A stretch of 64,000 bases of DNA from NCBI RefSeq assembly GCF_012932425.1, contig NZ_JAAIII010000010.1:1-64000 (forward strand), written 5' to 3'. The DNA is from Bifidobacterium oedipodis. Lineage in GTDB: Bacteria > Actinomycetota > Actinomycetes > Actinomycetales > Bifidobacteriaceae. Both the position numbers and the translations under genes were made by a program. Numbering within the stretch: position 1 is the first letter of the stretch; every line of letters starts with the position of its first letter. The notes under the pieces are model-generated. The model saw nothing but the letters and a program-made list of their open reading frames with translations. It did no database searches and had not been told where the DNA came from. This document shows, in pieces, positions 30,773-40,248 of this stretch.

Positions 30773-30944
30773 GGCACTTCTTTCCTTGACTAACTGACGT
30801 GGGCCAATCCCCACGAATCAAATCATCAATCACCCATCATAGGGGCTTTTCGTTACTTTGCCCGGTGTTCTCGCGCGAATCGCGCACGGCAACACCGGGC
30901 AGCCACATCAGCAAAAACCCACGCCGCGCGGTAGGCTATACAAC

Positions 30945-31430
30945 ATGACTATCGCAGTATGCCCCGGCTCCTTTGATCCCGTAACCGCCGGCCACCTTGA
31001 CGTCATCGAACGTTCGGCGCGCTTCTTCGACGAAGTGCATGTGGTGGTGGCCGTCAACGCCGCGAAAACACCGATGTTTTCCGAAGATATTCGCGTTGAC
31101 GTCATCCGTCGCGCCCTGGAGAAGGCCGGATGCACCAACGTCGTCGTCTCATCCACCGACGGACTCATCACCGACTACTGCAAGAAGGTCGGTGCCACGG
31201 TAATCGTCAAAGGATTGCGCCAGAACGGCGACTATGAAGCCGAACTTGGCATGGCGTTGGTCAACCGCAAACTTGCCGGCGTGGAGACCCTGTTCCTGCC
31301 GGCAGATCCGATTCTTGAACATATCTCCAGCTCCATCGTCAAGGACGTGGCCCGCCACGGCGGCGACGTAACCGGCATGGTGCCCGATTGCGTGGTGCCG
31401 ATGCTCGCCGACGCCCTGACGCAGGACTGA
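30945..31430 (+). CDS. coaD: Phosphopantetheine adenylyltransferase
   Basis: CoaD makes dephospho-CoA from 4'-phosphopantetheine and ATP. The nucleotidyltransferase motif [10 protein letters not shown] at the N-terminus and [10 protein letters not shown] near the C-terminus are diagnostic; 161 residues is normal. The ATG at MTIAVCPGS is the family start; upstream codons are unrelated. It begins a run with the SepIVA-like gene, yceD, rpmF and rnc. Confidence 0.95.
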   Translation: MTIAVCPGSFDPVTAGHLDVIERSARFFDEVHVVVAVNAAKTPMFSEDIRVDVIRRALEKAGCTNVVVSSTDGLITDYCKKVGATVIVKGLRQNGDYEAELGMALVNRKLAGVETLFLPADPILEHISSSIVKDVARHGGDVTGMVPDCVVPMLADALTQD

Positions 31431-31500
31431 TGCCAACGCACGTTAATAGCAACCGATGGCCCGATAGCAATCGGCAGTGCAGACAGCGGAAGGAATGACC

Positions 31501-32379
31501 ATGAGCGACGATCAGCTCACCGGATATACCGACACATCTCAGATGGACGGTACTGCCCAGAACCTGGCAGTACCGCCTGCACCGACCGGCTCGATAGCCA
31601 ACGCCAACGCGGGAGTCAGTGCAGCAGCCAACGCTACGGCTCTTGGGAGCGCACCGCAGCCGCCCGCCGAACCATCGCCCACCGAAGCTGCTCCCGCCGA
31701 GCCGGCACCCACCGAAGCGGCCAATCCCGTCACTGCGGCCAAGCCGCGCGCAACCGCCGCAATCGACATGGATGCCCTGCCCGATTTGCGCGAAACATTG
31801 AACCCCGAATCCGCCGAAGACAAAAGCCGTGCGGAGTTCACCACGGTGTACGACATCATCGACCAGCTGGAGGAATCCCTGAACGAGGCGAAATCCGCCC
31901 TGTTTTCTCCCAGCCAAGTCAAGGTGGACCGTGAGGAGTTCACCGAGCAGCTCACCGAATTGAAGAAAATGCTGCCTGTGCAACTTGAGCGAGCTTCCGC
32001 TCTGATGCGCGAGGCAGAACGCCGTCTGGAATCGGCACAAACGCAGGCCAACGCTATTGTGGCGTCTGCCCAAAGCCGCGCCGCCGACATGGTCAGGGAG
32101 GCCAACGAACAGGCGCAGTTCCTCGCCGGTCAGGAGAACGTCACCGAACTGGCCAGGCACAAGGCCCGCCAGATTCTGGAAAGCGCACAAGCCAAATCCG
32201 ATCATCTGACTCAGGGAGCGGATCAATACTGTACCACGGTGATGCAGGGATTGCAGCAGCAGCTCGGCAAACTCAGCCAGGACGTGCAAGCTGGTCTCAA
32301 CGTGTTGGAAGAGCGCCAGCGTGCAGCCGGCGAGCAGTTGCCGAACCTGAATCTGAACGACTATCCCGAAGCGCAGTAA
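31501..32379 (+). CDS. SepIVA/DivIVA-like coiled-coil protein
   Basis: The 292-residue protein has a Pro/Ala-rich disordered N-terminus (about 1-85) and a long coiled coil (about 110-285) beginning FTTVYDIIDQLEESLNEA. In mycobacteria a DivIVA-domain division protein, SepIVA, is encoded just before the DUF177 and rnc genes; position and architecture match, so a role in division or polar growth is inferred. The ATG at MSDDQLTG is preceded by GGAAGGA at six bases; an upstream in-frame ATG abuts that site and is less likely. Confidence 0.7.
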   Translation: MSDDQLTGYTDTSQMDGTAQNLAVPPAPTGSIANANAGVSAAANATALGSAPQPPAEPSPTEAAPAEPAPTEAANPVTAAKPRATAAIDMDALPDLRETLNPESAEDKSRAEFTTVYDIIDQLEESLNEAKSALFSPSQVKVDREEFTEQLTELKKMLPVQLERASALMREAERRLESAQTQANAIVASAQSRAADMVREANEQAQFLAGQENVTELARHKARQILESAQAKSDHLTQGADQYCTTVMQGLQQQLGKLSQDVQAGLNVLEERQRAAGEQLPNLNLNDYPEAQ

Positions 32380-32426
32380 CGTGGCCGGTGCAGCCACAGC
32401 ACGAACGGGCACCACATATACCCAAC

Positions 32427-32456
32427 GACATACGCAGACATACGCAGACATACGCA
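32427..32456. repeat. Three 10-base tandem repeats before yceD
   Basis: The unit GACATACGCA occurs three times head to tail, followed by a partial TACG. It lies 22 bases before the yceD start. Confidence 0.85.
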
Positions 32457-32478
32457 TACGTAACAAGGAGCATGATAT

Positions 32479-33120
32479 ATGGCACGAATTGAGGACTCCC
32501 CATGGGCGATTCCGGTGGCACAGATCGCATCGCGCGCCGGACAGTCCAAGCAGATCGACGCTGATTTTCCGGCACCTGCCGGAATCGGCGACGAAATCTC
32601 AGGCATTAAAGAGGGAACTGACGTGCATGTGCGCGGCAGTTTCGATTCGATTGTGGATGGCCTGATTTTCACCGGGCGACTCACCGCCCCGTTCATCAGC
32701 GAATGCACGCGCTGCCTCAAGCCCATTGATGAGGACTGGCCGGTGGATGTCACCGTGTTCTTCCCCTACGAATCGGAGACCAAGGACGCTGCGCAGGCTC
32801 GCAACGGCAAGAATGCCAAAAACACTCGCAACGACAAGGACGAGGACGTCGACATCATCGCCGGTGAAGACGAGTCGGAGGATACCTACCCGCTGCTGGC
32901 CAACGGTGCCTGGGCCGACATCGAGGCGCTGATCCGCGACGCCTTCGTCGAAGCCCTGCCCCTGCAACCGCTGTGTCGCCCCGATTGTGCCGGACTGTGC
33001 CCGCAGTGCGGCGAGGATTTGAACGAGCATCCCGACCATCACTGTGACGAACCTGGCGATCTGCGATTCGCAGGCCTGGCAGGCCTGAAAGCCCAGTTGG
33101 AGGCCGAGCAGGGCAAGTAG
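32479..33120 (+). CDS. yceD: DUF177 (YceD) family protein
   Basis: A 213-residue YceD/DUF177 protein, almost always encoded just before rpmF and implicated in 23S rRNA and ribosome assembly. It has the CTRCLKPI zinc-like pair, the D-I-EALIRDAFVEALPLQPLC segment and the CAGLCPQCGEDLN motif at the end. An acidic/Asn-rich insert (about 110-135) is not part of the domain. AAGGAG precedes the ATG. Its function is not firmly known. Confidence 0.9.
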   Translation: MARIEDSPWAIPVAQIASRAGQSKQIDADFPAPAGIGDEISGIKEGTDVHVRGSFDSIVDGLIFTGRLTAPFISECTRCLKPIDEDWPVDVTVFFPYESETKDAAQARNGKNAKNTRNDKDEDVDIIAGEDESEDTYPLLANGAWADIEALIRDAFVEALPLQPLCRPDCAGLCPQCGEDLNEHPDHHCDEPGDLRFAGLAGLKAQLEAEQGK

Positions 33121-33242
33121 TGTTCCGCTCGGCCGCCCACCCAACCGTCGTACGCGCGCGGCCGAGTGGACTTTGTACGAGCCTTGCGCTACGATACTGA
33201 ACGCTTAAGCTCAAATGTTCGAACGAAATAGAGGAAACTCAA

Positions 33243-33437
33243 ATGGCACTGCCTAAGTACAAGACCTCTCGCGCCAACACGCACTCGCGTCGCGCGAATT
33301 GGAAGGCCACCGCTGTTGCGACCGTTACCTGCCCGAACTGTGGCGCTCCGGCCCTGCCGCACATGGCCTGCCCGAGCTGCGGTAACTTCCGCGGCCGCAC
33401 CTACCGTGAAGCCATCCGCCCGGCCCACACCAAGTGA
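33243..33437 (+). CDS. rpmF: Ribosomal protein bL32
   Basis: The 64-residue protein has the [19 protein letters not shown] start and the two zinc-binding pairs CPNCG and CPSCG, so this is the zinc-containing form. GAGGAAA precedes the ATG. It lies between yceD and rnc. Confidence 0.97.
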   Translation: MALPKYKTSRANTHSRRANWKATAVATVTCPNCGAPALPHMACPSCGNFRGRTYREAIRPAHTK

Positions 33438-33470
33438 GCCTGAGCTGTAACGCTTGGTAGCAACAAGTCA

Positions 33471-33502
33471 AAGGCCCTGCCATCGACGGGTGGCGGGGCC
33501 TT
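33471..33502 (+). terminator. Hairpin between rpmF and rnc
   Basis: AAGGCCCTGCC pairs with GGCGGGGCCTT with one G-T pair. It probably ends the rpmF message partially. Confidence 0.65.
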
Positions 33503-33518
33503 CGCGTATGGAGATGAT

Positions 33519-34271
33519 ATGAGAGAGCCGACACAATCAACCACCAACGGCAACCGTGCAAACCATAGCGATAACAACGGCAGCAACGATAACGAACTGC
33601 TTGAAGCGTTGGGCACCACCATCAGCCCCGATCTGCTGGTGCAGGCGCTCACCCATCGTTCCTTCTCGCATGAGCACCCTGGCGTGCCCAACTATGAGCG
33701 CCTCGAATTCCTAGGCGACGCAGTGCTGGAACTGGTCAGCACTGAAACCCTGTTCCGTATCCACCCGGATATGACCGAAGGCCAGCTTGCCAAAATGCGC
33801 GCCAAGGCTGTGTCCGAGGACGCGCTGAGCGCCATCGCCAAAACCAAGCTCAAGGTCGGCCCCTATATTCTGCTGGGACATGGCGAAGCCGAGCAGGGCG
33901 GTGCCGAAAAGAATTCGATTCTGTGCGACATTGTGGAGTCGCTGATCGGTGCGACCTTCCTCGAGCATGGCATCGACGAGGCACGCAAGGTCATCCATCG
34001 ACTGATCGACGACACTCTGGCCGAAGTGGCCACCGAAGGCCCCGCTCTGGACTGGAAAACCTCACTCACCGTCAAAGCGCACACCATGGGCTTTGACGAG
34101 CCGATCTATCACATGTCCGTTTCCGGGCCGGAATACGCACAAATCTTCACCGCACGCGTCACCTTAGGGCAAAACGACGAGGTAATCGGCATCGGCAAGG
34201 GATCCAGCAAACGCAAAGCCCAGTTGGCCGCCGCCGAAGTGGCATGGAAAACACTGGATGCCAGGAGCTGA
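33519..34271 (+). CDS. rnc: Ribonuclease III
   Basis: RNase III cuts double-stranded RNA, including rRNA precursors. The 250-residue protein has the signature YERLEFLGDAVLELV with catalytic acids, the second acidic site DIVESLIGA, and a C-terminal double-stranded-RNA-binding domain ending KGSSKRKAQLAAAEVAW. GGAGATGAT leads into the ATG. Confidence 0.96.
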   Translation: MREPTQSTTNGNRANHSDNNGSNDNELLEALGTTISPDLLVQALTHRSFSHEHPGVPNYERLEFLGDAVLELVSTETLFRIHPDMTEGQLAKMRAKAVSEDALSAIAKTKLKVGPYILLGHGEAEQGGAEKNSILCDIVESLIGATFLEHGIDEARKVIHRLIDDTLAEVATEGPALDWKTSLTVKAHTMGFDEPIYHMSVSGPEYAQIFTARVTLGQNDEVIGIGKGSSKRKAQLAAAEVAWKTLDARS

Positions 34272-34467
34272 CGGCGCGAATCGCCCGCAAAATGGGCTAT
34301 TGACGGCACCAATGCGAAAATACGCATAGACTTAAGGGCACAAGTCAAGGTCGTGCCGGGGCCACAAGCCCCGGAACCTGCGGCCGGAGGAATCGCACGG
34401 AACAGCGGGACCGTACAACCATACGGCCGGGCTCAACAAGTGCGGCGCAAGGAAGTATGAGAGGATC

Positions 34468-36390
34468 ATGGCTTTACCGACACCTTTGCAGGCATTCAGC
34501 AGCGTGCCGAAAACCAACGCTGCCGCCGATAAGCAGACCATCGTTGACGGCGAGAAAATGACCGGCGCACGCGCGCTGGTTCGTTCGCTGGAGAATCTCG
34601 GCGTCGAAGACGTGTTCGGACTGCCCGGCGGTGCCATTCTGCCCGTATACGACGAAATCAACGACGACACGAAGTTCCGTTTTGTGCTGGTGCGCCACGA
34701 GCAGGCGGCCGGACATGCGGCCGAAGGTTATGCGATCGCCACCGGCCGAGTCGGCGTGTGCATTGTCACCTCCGGCCCCGGTGCCACCAATGTGGTCACC
34801 GCCATCGCCGACGCGAACATGGATTCGGTACCGATGGTTGTTATCACCGGTCAGGTCGGCGTAGGTGCCATCGGTACTGACGCCTTCCAGGAGGCCGATA
34901 TCGTTGGCATCACCTATCCGGTGGTCAAGCATTCGTATCTGGTTACGCGCGCACAGGATATTCCGCGCGTGCTCACCGAAGCCTTCCATATCGCCTCCAC
35001 TGGCCGTCCTGGCCCGGTAGTGGTTGATTTGACCAAAACCGCGCAAACCGAAGAGATGTACTTCTCATGGCCGCAGCGCATGATTCTGCCTGGCTACAAC
35101 CCCACTACCAAGGCGCACGGTCGCGTATTGAGCGATGCAGCCAAGCTGTTCAACCAGTCCTACCGCCCTGTGCTGTATGTGGGCGGCGGCGCGGTACGCT
35201 CCGGTGCCGCGGCCGAAGTGGCCGAGCTCGCACAGGTAACTGGCGCTCCGGTGGTCACCACACTGCAGTCGCGCGGCATTCTGCCTGACTCCAACCCCGC
35301 TGTGCTCGGCATGCTCGGCATGCATGGCACGGTTGCAGCCACCGGTTCGGTGCAGCGCGCCGACCTGTTGGTCGCCATCGGCGCACGTTTCGACGATCGC
35401 GTCACCGGTGATCTGTCCACCTTCGCACCCACCGCGCGCGTGATTCATATCGATATTGATCCGGCGGAAATCGGCAAGAACCGTGTACCGGACGTGCCGA
35501 TTGTGGGCGACGTGGCTTGTGTGCTGCACGACCTGATTCCGGAAATCAAGCGTTCGCAGGCCGTGCATGGCAAGCCAGATCTGACCTCGTGGTGGACGTA
35601 TCTGAACAACCTGCGCAACGAGTATCCAATCGACTACAACCAGCCCGAGGATCAGCCCACCGACGGCACTCTCTCCCCGCAGTGGGTGGTGCGTCAGCTG
35701 TCCGATCATGCCGATCCCAACACGATTTGGGTAGCCGGTGTGGGCCAGCATCAGATGTGGGCCTCCCAGCTGGTGGACTTCGAAAACCCGCGTTCATGGA
35801 TCTCCTCCGGTGGTTTGGGCACCATGGGTTACGGCCTGCCCGCAGCCATCGGCGCAGCCATCGGCTCCCAGCGTGACTTCGACGGCTCCAAGCCCGTATG
35901 GCTGATCGATGGCGATGGCTCCTTCCAGATGACCTCCGAAGAGCTGGCCATGGCGTTCTTCGACCACACGCCGGTGAAAATCGCCATCCTCAACAATTCG
36001 GTGTATGGCATGGTGCGCCAGTGGCAGACCCTGTTCTACGACAAGCATTATTCCGCCACCAAGCTGCATGATGGCGACGCGACTGCCGCTACCACGGCCG
36101 AAGAGTTCGTTGACGTGCCCGACTTCGTCAAGCTGGCCGAAGCCTACGGTTGCGTGGGTCTGCGCGCCTTCACCGAGGATGAGGCCATCGAGGCCATCGA
36201 GAAGGCCAACCAGATCAACGACCGCCCGGTGCTGATTGATTTCCGCGTATGGAAGGACGCCATGGTGTGGCCTATGGTCGCTGCCGGCGCTTCCAACGAC
36301 GACGTGACGTATCGCCCGGGAACCAAGCCGTTGCGTCGTGCCGGAGATGCCGCCGAGGCGGCACCAACCAACACGGCCGCTTCGGTATGA
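34468..36390 (+). CDS. ilvB: Acetolactate synthase large subunit
   Basis: This thiamine-diphosphate and FAD enzyme makes acetolactate or acetohydroxybutyrate for valine, leucine and isoleucine. The catalytic Glu is in VRHEQAAGHAAEGYA, the FAD loop region includes GMHGTVAA, and the diphosphate motif GDGSFQMTSEEL is near residue 485. At 640 residues it is slightly long, with N- and C-terminal tails. GAGAGGATC precedes the ATG. The 196-base leader has a TTGACG box, an ATGCG...CGCAT inverted repeat at 34312-34327 and a CCGGGGC-GCCCCGG hairpin, but no leucine- or valine-rich leader peptide. Confidence 0.95.
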   Translation: MALPTPLQAFSSVPKTNAAADKQTIVDGEKMTGARALVRSLENLGVEDVFGLPGGAILPVYDEINDDTKFRFVLVRHEQAAGHAAEGYAIATGRVGVCIVTSGPGATNVVTAIADANMDSVPMVVITGQVGVGAIGTDAFQEADIVGITYPVVKHSYLVTRAQDIPRVLTEAFHIASTGRPGPVVVDLTKTAQTEEMYFSWPQRMILPGYNPTTKAHGRVLSDAAKLFNQSYRPVLYVGGGAVRSGAAAEVAELAQVTGAPVVTTLQSRGILPDSNPAVLGMLGMHGTVAATGSVQRADLLVAIGARFDDRVTGDLSTFAPTARVIHIDIDPAEIGKNRVPDVPIVGDVACVLHDLIPEIKRSQAVHGKPDLTSWWTYLNNLRNEYPIDYNQPEDQPTDGTLSPQWVVRQLSDHADPNTIWVAGVGQHQMWASQLVDFENPRSWISSGGLGTMGYGLPAAIGAAIGSQRDFDGSKPVWLIDGDGSFQMTSEELAMAFFDHTPVKIAILNNSVYGMVRQWQTLFYDKHYSATKLHDGDATAATTAEEFVDVPDFVKLAEAYGCVGLRAFTEDEAIEAIEKANQINDRPVLIDFRVWKDAMVWPMVAAGASNDDVTYRPGTKPLRRAGDAAEAAPTNTAASV

Positions 36391-36420
36391 GACGAGCAAG
36401 GCAAACCAAGGAGAACTGAT

Positions 36421-36975
36421 ATGGCTAATTATCCCGCTTCTCAGCCCGGCTCCGAGCGCCACACCCTGTCGGTGCTGGTGGAGAACCGTCCTGGCGTGCT
36501 GGCCCGTGTGGCCGGTCTGTTCGCCCGCCGCGCGTTCAACATCAATTCGCTGTCCGTCTCCCCCACCGAGCGCCCGGACATCTCCCGCATCACGGTAACC
36601 GCCGATGTGGAGCGTGTGCCGCTGGAACAGATCATCAAGCAGCTCAACAAGCTGCTGCATGTGCTGAAGATCGTGGAGCTCGATCCGAAGAACACGGTGG
36701 ATCGCGAACTGGTGATGATCAAGGTTGCCGCCGACGAGTCCAACCGTTCCGACGTGCTGGAAATCGTGCGTCTGTTCCGCGTGAATGTGGTGGATGTGCA
36801 TCCTGAGTCGCTGACCATCGAAGCCACCGGTGCGGAAGGCAAAATCGACGCATTGCTGGGCCTGCTGGAGCATTACGGCGTGATTGAACTGGTTCGCTCC
36901 GGTTCCGTGGCCGTTGCCCGTGGCCCCAAGGCCCTGTCTGAAAAGGTGCTGGGCTCGCAGATTACGGGCCGGTAA
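36421..36975 (+). CDS. ilvN: Acetolactate synthase regulatory subunit
   Basis: The 184-residue small subunit carries an N-terminal ACT domain (HTLSVLVENRPGVLARVAGL, with NINSLSV following) that binds valine and gives feedback inhibition, and a C-terminal domain that activates IlvB. It lies 30 bases after ilvB with AAGGAG upstream, and the pair ends at a strong hairpin. Confidence 0.96.
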   Translation: MANYPASQPGSERHTLSVLVENRPGVLARVAGLFARRAFNINSLSVSPTERPDISRITVTADVERVPLEQIIKQLNKLLHVLKIVELDPKNTVDRELVMIKVAADESNRSDVLEIVRLFRVNVVDVHPESLTIEATGAEGKIDALLGLLEHYGVIELVRSGSVAVARGPKALSEKVLGSQITGR

Positions 36976-37026
36976 GCCGCAGCTCATGTGCCGGCAATTT
37001 GCCCGCTCCTAGCGCTTAGCTCCTAT

Positions 37027-37068
37027 TAGTAATGCCCCATGCGTGAGATTGCGCATGGGGCATTACTA
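37027..37068 (+). terminator. Terminator after ilvN
   Basis: A 17-pair perfect stem starting TAGTAATGCCCC with an 8-base loop lies between ilvN and the convergent ABC-F gene and can serve both. Confidence 0.75.
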
Positions 37069-37106
37069 TGCCATCACGTCCGTTTGGCTGAACACATCAC
37101 TCAGCG

Positions 37107-39365
37107 TCATCCAAGTTGTTCGGACAGTTCCAGCCATTCCATTTCCAGCTCGTCCTTTTCGTCGGCGACGGCCTGCAGCTGGACGTTCAGCTCGTTAAGA
37201 CCGACGAAATCGGACGGATCGTGCGCGGCCATCTGTTCCTCAATCTGAGCTTTGCGATCCTCAAGCTTGGCAAGTTTGCGCTCGATGGCACTGACGCGAC
37301 GGCTGGCTTCGTAACGTTCCTTGCCGGTGAGTTTCGGCTCGGGCTTCGCAGCTGCGGCTTGTGCCTCCCCGTCGCCGGCAGCGCCGTCGGCATCGGCACC
37401 GGCGTTCTGTGATGCCTGCGCGCGACCATGGTCGCCAGACTTGCCCTTTCCTGCGCGCGCCGTAGAAGCGTCATCGGCGAAAGGATCCTTGCCATTCTTG
37501 ATTTGTTCGACCATGGCAAGGTAATCATCCACACCGCCGGGCAGGTGGCGTACCTTGCCGCCGATCAGTGCGAACTGCTGATCGGTGACGCGCTCCAACA
37601 GGTAACGGTCGTGCGAGACGACAATCAGCGTGCCTGGCCAGGTATCCAGCAGATCCTCCATCACGGCGAGCATATCGGTGTCCAAATCGTTGCCGGGCTC
37701 GTCGAGAATCAGCACATTGGGTTCGTCCAGCAAAATCAGCAGCAGCTGCATGCGGCGCTTCTGTCCACCGGAAAGGTCGCGGATCGGGGTCATCAGCTGG
37801 GCGGCTTCAAAGCCGAGACGTTCCATCAGCTGGCCCGGCGTGACTTCCTTGCCGTCCACGATATAGCTCGGCTTGTAGCGGCTGAGCACTTCCTTAACCT
37901 TGTATTTGCCGAGTTTCTCCAACTCGTCGAGACGCTGGGACAGCACGGCGAATTTCACCGTTTTGCCGATGTTCACATGGCCGGCGGTGGGAGTGAGTGT
38001 GCCGTCGATCAATTTAAGCAGCGTGGACTTGCCGGCACCATTCGCGCCGACGATACCAAAACGGTCGCCAGGGCCGATCAGCCAGGTTTCATCGTCGAGG
38101 ATTTTGCGACCGGTAACCGTGACATGCTGGGCAACCTGCACGGTTTGCATGTCTTCCACCGGTTCCGCCTGCTCCGTCGCTGCTGCTGCGGTCATGTCTC
38201 CCGCAGTAGCACCTTCCTGCGTTGCAGTATCGTGCTGGTCGCCCGTGTCAACAACCACACCGGCATCAATAAGTCGAGAATCAGATTCGGGATGATCCAC
38301 CGCCAGTTCCACACTGCCATGGATCTTCGGCTCGGCATACATGGCGTCAACCACATCGATGCGCCCGGCGGATCGTGACTCGCGCCCGGACTGCTCGGCA
38401 ACATCGGGGTCAATGGCTGCGAATCCATCGCCACGCACAGACAGCGGTGTGCCGTCGGAATGCACTTCGCTGGCGAAAATCTGCGTCACATCAATAAGAT
38501 CCACCACCTGTTTGCCCAAACGGGAGGTGGCCATCTGCTTCAATTCCAATGTGTTACGCATAGGCGGCACGTCGGCAATCAGTTCGCGCGCGGCTTTGAC
38601 ATGGAACTTCTGCTTGGTGGAGCGGGCACGGGCACCACGCGACAGCCATGCCAATTCCTTGCGCGCCAGATTGCGACGACGCTCCTCACGCACATCGGCC
38701 TGACGGTCGCGTTCCACACGCTGCAGCATATATGCCGAATATCCGCCTTCGAAGGGGTCGATCACACCATCGTGAACCTCCCACATCGATTCGCATACTT
38801 CATCCAAGAACCAGCGGTCGTGGGTGACGAGCAGCAGCGCGCCGGAGCCCGCCGACCAACGGTTCTTCAAATGTTCGGCAAGCCAATGAATTGTGACCAC
38901 ATCCAAGTGGTTGGTGGGCTCGTCGAGCGCCAGAATATCCCAATCCTTGAGCAGCAGTCGTGCCAAATCGGCACGACGGCGCTGACCGCCGGACAGTGAG
39001 CCGACCCGCGCGTTCAGGTCGATACCGCCCAGCAGTGCCTCCACGATTTCGCGCGATTTGGTTTCGGCCGCCCATTCGTAATCCTCGCGCCCTTCCAATG
39101 CGGCATCGCGCACGGTGGCATTGTCATCAAGCGGGTCGCGCTGGTCGAGCAGGCCGAATGTCAGACCGCCACGGCGCGTCACGCGCCCGGAATCCGGCGT
39201 GCGCGATTCGTTGAACAGGTGCAGCAGCGTGGATTTGCCATCGCCGTTCTTGCCGACGATGCCGATGCGATCACCCTCAAACACCCCCTGCGTCACATCA
39301 GTGAAGATGGTTTTGGTGGCGAAGGCAAGCGAAACGTGTTCCAATCCAATGTCATAAGTCGGCAT
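37107..39365 (-). CDS. ABC-F family ATPase (Uup-like)
   Basis: A soluble double ATPase of 752 residues without membrane segments. The first cassette has GKNGDGKST and SLSGGQRRR with LDEPTNHLD; the second has GANGAGKST and DLSGGQKRR with LDEPGNDLD. The 120-residue segment between cassettes carries an extra low-complexity stretch, and the C-terminus has a charged coiled coil (from about 685), as in Uup. ABC-F proteins act on ribosomes or on DNA branch intermediates; which applies here is not clear. Confidence 0.9.
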   Translation of the reverse strand: MPTYDIGLEHVSLAFATKTIFTDVTQGVFEGDRIGIVGKNGDGKSTLLHLFNESRTPDSGRVTRRGGLTFGLLDQRDPLDDNATVRDAALEGREDYEWAAETKSREIVEALLGGIDLNARVGSLSGGQRRRADLARLLLKDWDILALDEPTNHLDVVTIHWLAEHLKNRWSAGSGALLLVTHDRWFLDEVCESMWEVHDGVIDPFEGGYSAYMLQRVERDRQADVREERRRNLARKELAWLSRGARARSTKQKFHVKAARELIADVPPMRNTLELKQMATSRLGKQVVDLIDVTQIFASEVHSDGTPLSVRGDGFAAIDPDVAEQSGRESRSAGRIDVVDAMYAEPKIHGSVELAVDHPESDSRLIDAGVVVDTGDQHDTATQEGATAGDMTAAAATEQAEPVEDMQTVQVAQHVTVTGRKILDDETWLIGPGDRFGIVGANGAGKSTLLKLIDGTLTPTAGHVNIGKTVKFAVLSQRLDELEKLGKYKVKEVLSRYKPSYIVDGKEVTPGQLMERLGFEAAQLMTPIRDLSGGQKRRMQLLLILLDEPNVLILDEPGNDLDTDMLAVMEDLLDTWPGTLIVVSHDRYLLERVTDQQFALIGGKVRHLPGGVDDYLAMVEQIKNGKDPFADDASTARAGKGKSGDHGRAQASQNAGADADGAAGDGEAQAAAAKPEPKLTGKERYEASRRVSAIERKLAKLEDRKAQIEEQMAAHDPSDFVGLNELNVQLQAVADEKDELEMEWLELSEQLG

Positions 39366-39413
39366 AATCCACCAATGTAGCGCTACGTTTGGAGCGCTCG
39401 GTGGTACCGGTCA

Positions 39414-40145
39414 TCATGCTGCTTGCAATGCGCGCGCGTGAGCGCTGCACCGGGCCGCGAACCCGGAAAACACCTGCTCGGCCAATGGCTGCAGCAGTGA
39501 ATCATATTGGGCGAAATCCTCACGCAGCTTGGATTTGGAACCACCGGCAGCCTTAAGTTCCTTGACCATGCTCGGCTCACTCAGCCATTCTTCCAGAATC
39601 GAACCGGTGACCTCCAAATGGAACTGCATGCCCAGCGCGGATCCCACACGGTATGCCTGCACTTTGGTGCCGGACGTACGCGCCAGCAGCTGACCGCCTT
39701 CGGGCAAGCCCACCACATCGTTGTGCCAGTGCAGCACGTTGATCTGCTTGTCCCACATCGAAAAGAAGTCATGCTTGTCCATGCGTTTGATCGGCGCATA
39801 ACCGATTTCTGGCGCGTCGCCATGCTTGAGCTGCGCTCCCAGTGCGGTGGCGATGATCTGATGCCCTAAGCACACGCCGAGCACCGGCTTGCCGACGGCC
39901 ACCGCCGCGCGAGCCAATTTGGCTTCGGCCTTGAGCCCGGGATATTTGTCATAATCCGTGGCACCCATCGGGCCACCCATGATCACCACGCCGGCGGTGT
40001 CGTTGAAATCCGGCAAGTCCGGTTTCTTCTTGTCGGCGATGTTAAGGGTGAGCGTTTCCAGTCCGAGGTCCTCGAGATTCGCCAGAATACGCCCCGGACG
40101 TTCCCATGGAACATGTTGCAAAATGAGCACTTGTGGTGTGGCCAT
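39414..40145 (-). CDS. Class I glutamine amidotransferase-like protein
   Basis: A stand-alone GATase1 domain of 243 residues resembling the amidotransferase half of GMP synthase: MGGPMGATD oxyanion region, nucleophile GVCLGHQ, and catalytic His in MQFHLEV. No partner synthase is adjacent. Homologues are annotated as gamma-glutamyl or GMP synthase-like proteins; the acceptor is unknown. It is divergent from cysS. Confidence 0.85.
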   Translation of the reverse strand: MATPQVLILQHVPWERPGRILANLEDLGLETLTLNIADKKKPDLPDFNDTAGVVIMGGPMGATDYDKYPGLKAEAKLARAAVAVGKPVLGVCLGHQIIATALGAQLKHGDAPEIGYAPIKRMDKHDFFSMWDKQINVLHWHNDVVGLPEGGQLLARTSGTKVQAYRVGSALGMQFHLEVTGSILEEWLSEPSMVKELKAAGGSKSKLREDFAQYDSLLQPLAEQVFSGFAARCSAHARALQAA

Positions 40146-40248
40146 GCTTCTATTGTGGCACGACCACAGACCGTATGCATCACCTTTGGTTTACCCCGCA
40201 CACCTGCGCTCCTGGCGTTGTCGGCTTTCGCTCATACTCTTGGGTGCT

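Noticed and set aside
32427..32456. Start of a CRISPR array
   Set aside because: Ten-base contiguous units without spacers are a simple tandem repeat; no cas genes are in the window.
34272..34467. Leader-peptide attenuator before ilvB
   Set aside because: Short frames here encode no run of Leu, Val or Ile codons, and no terminator/antiterminator pair is evident.
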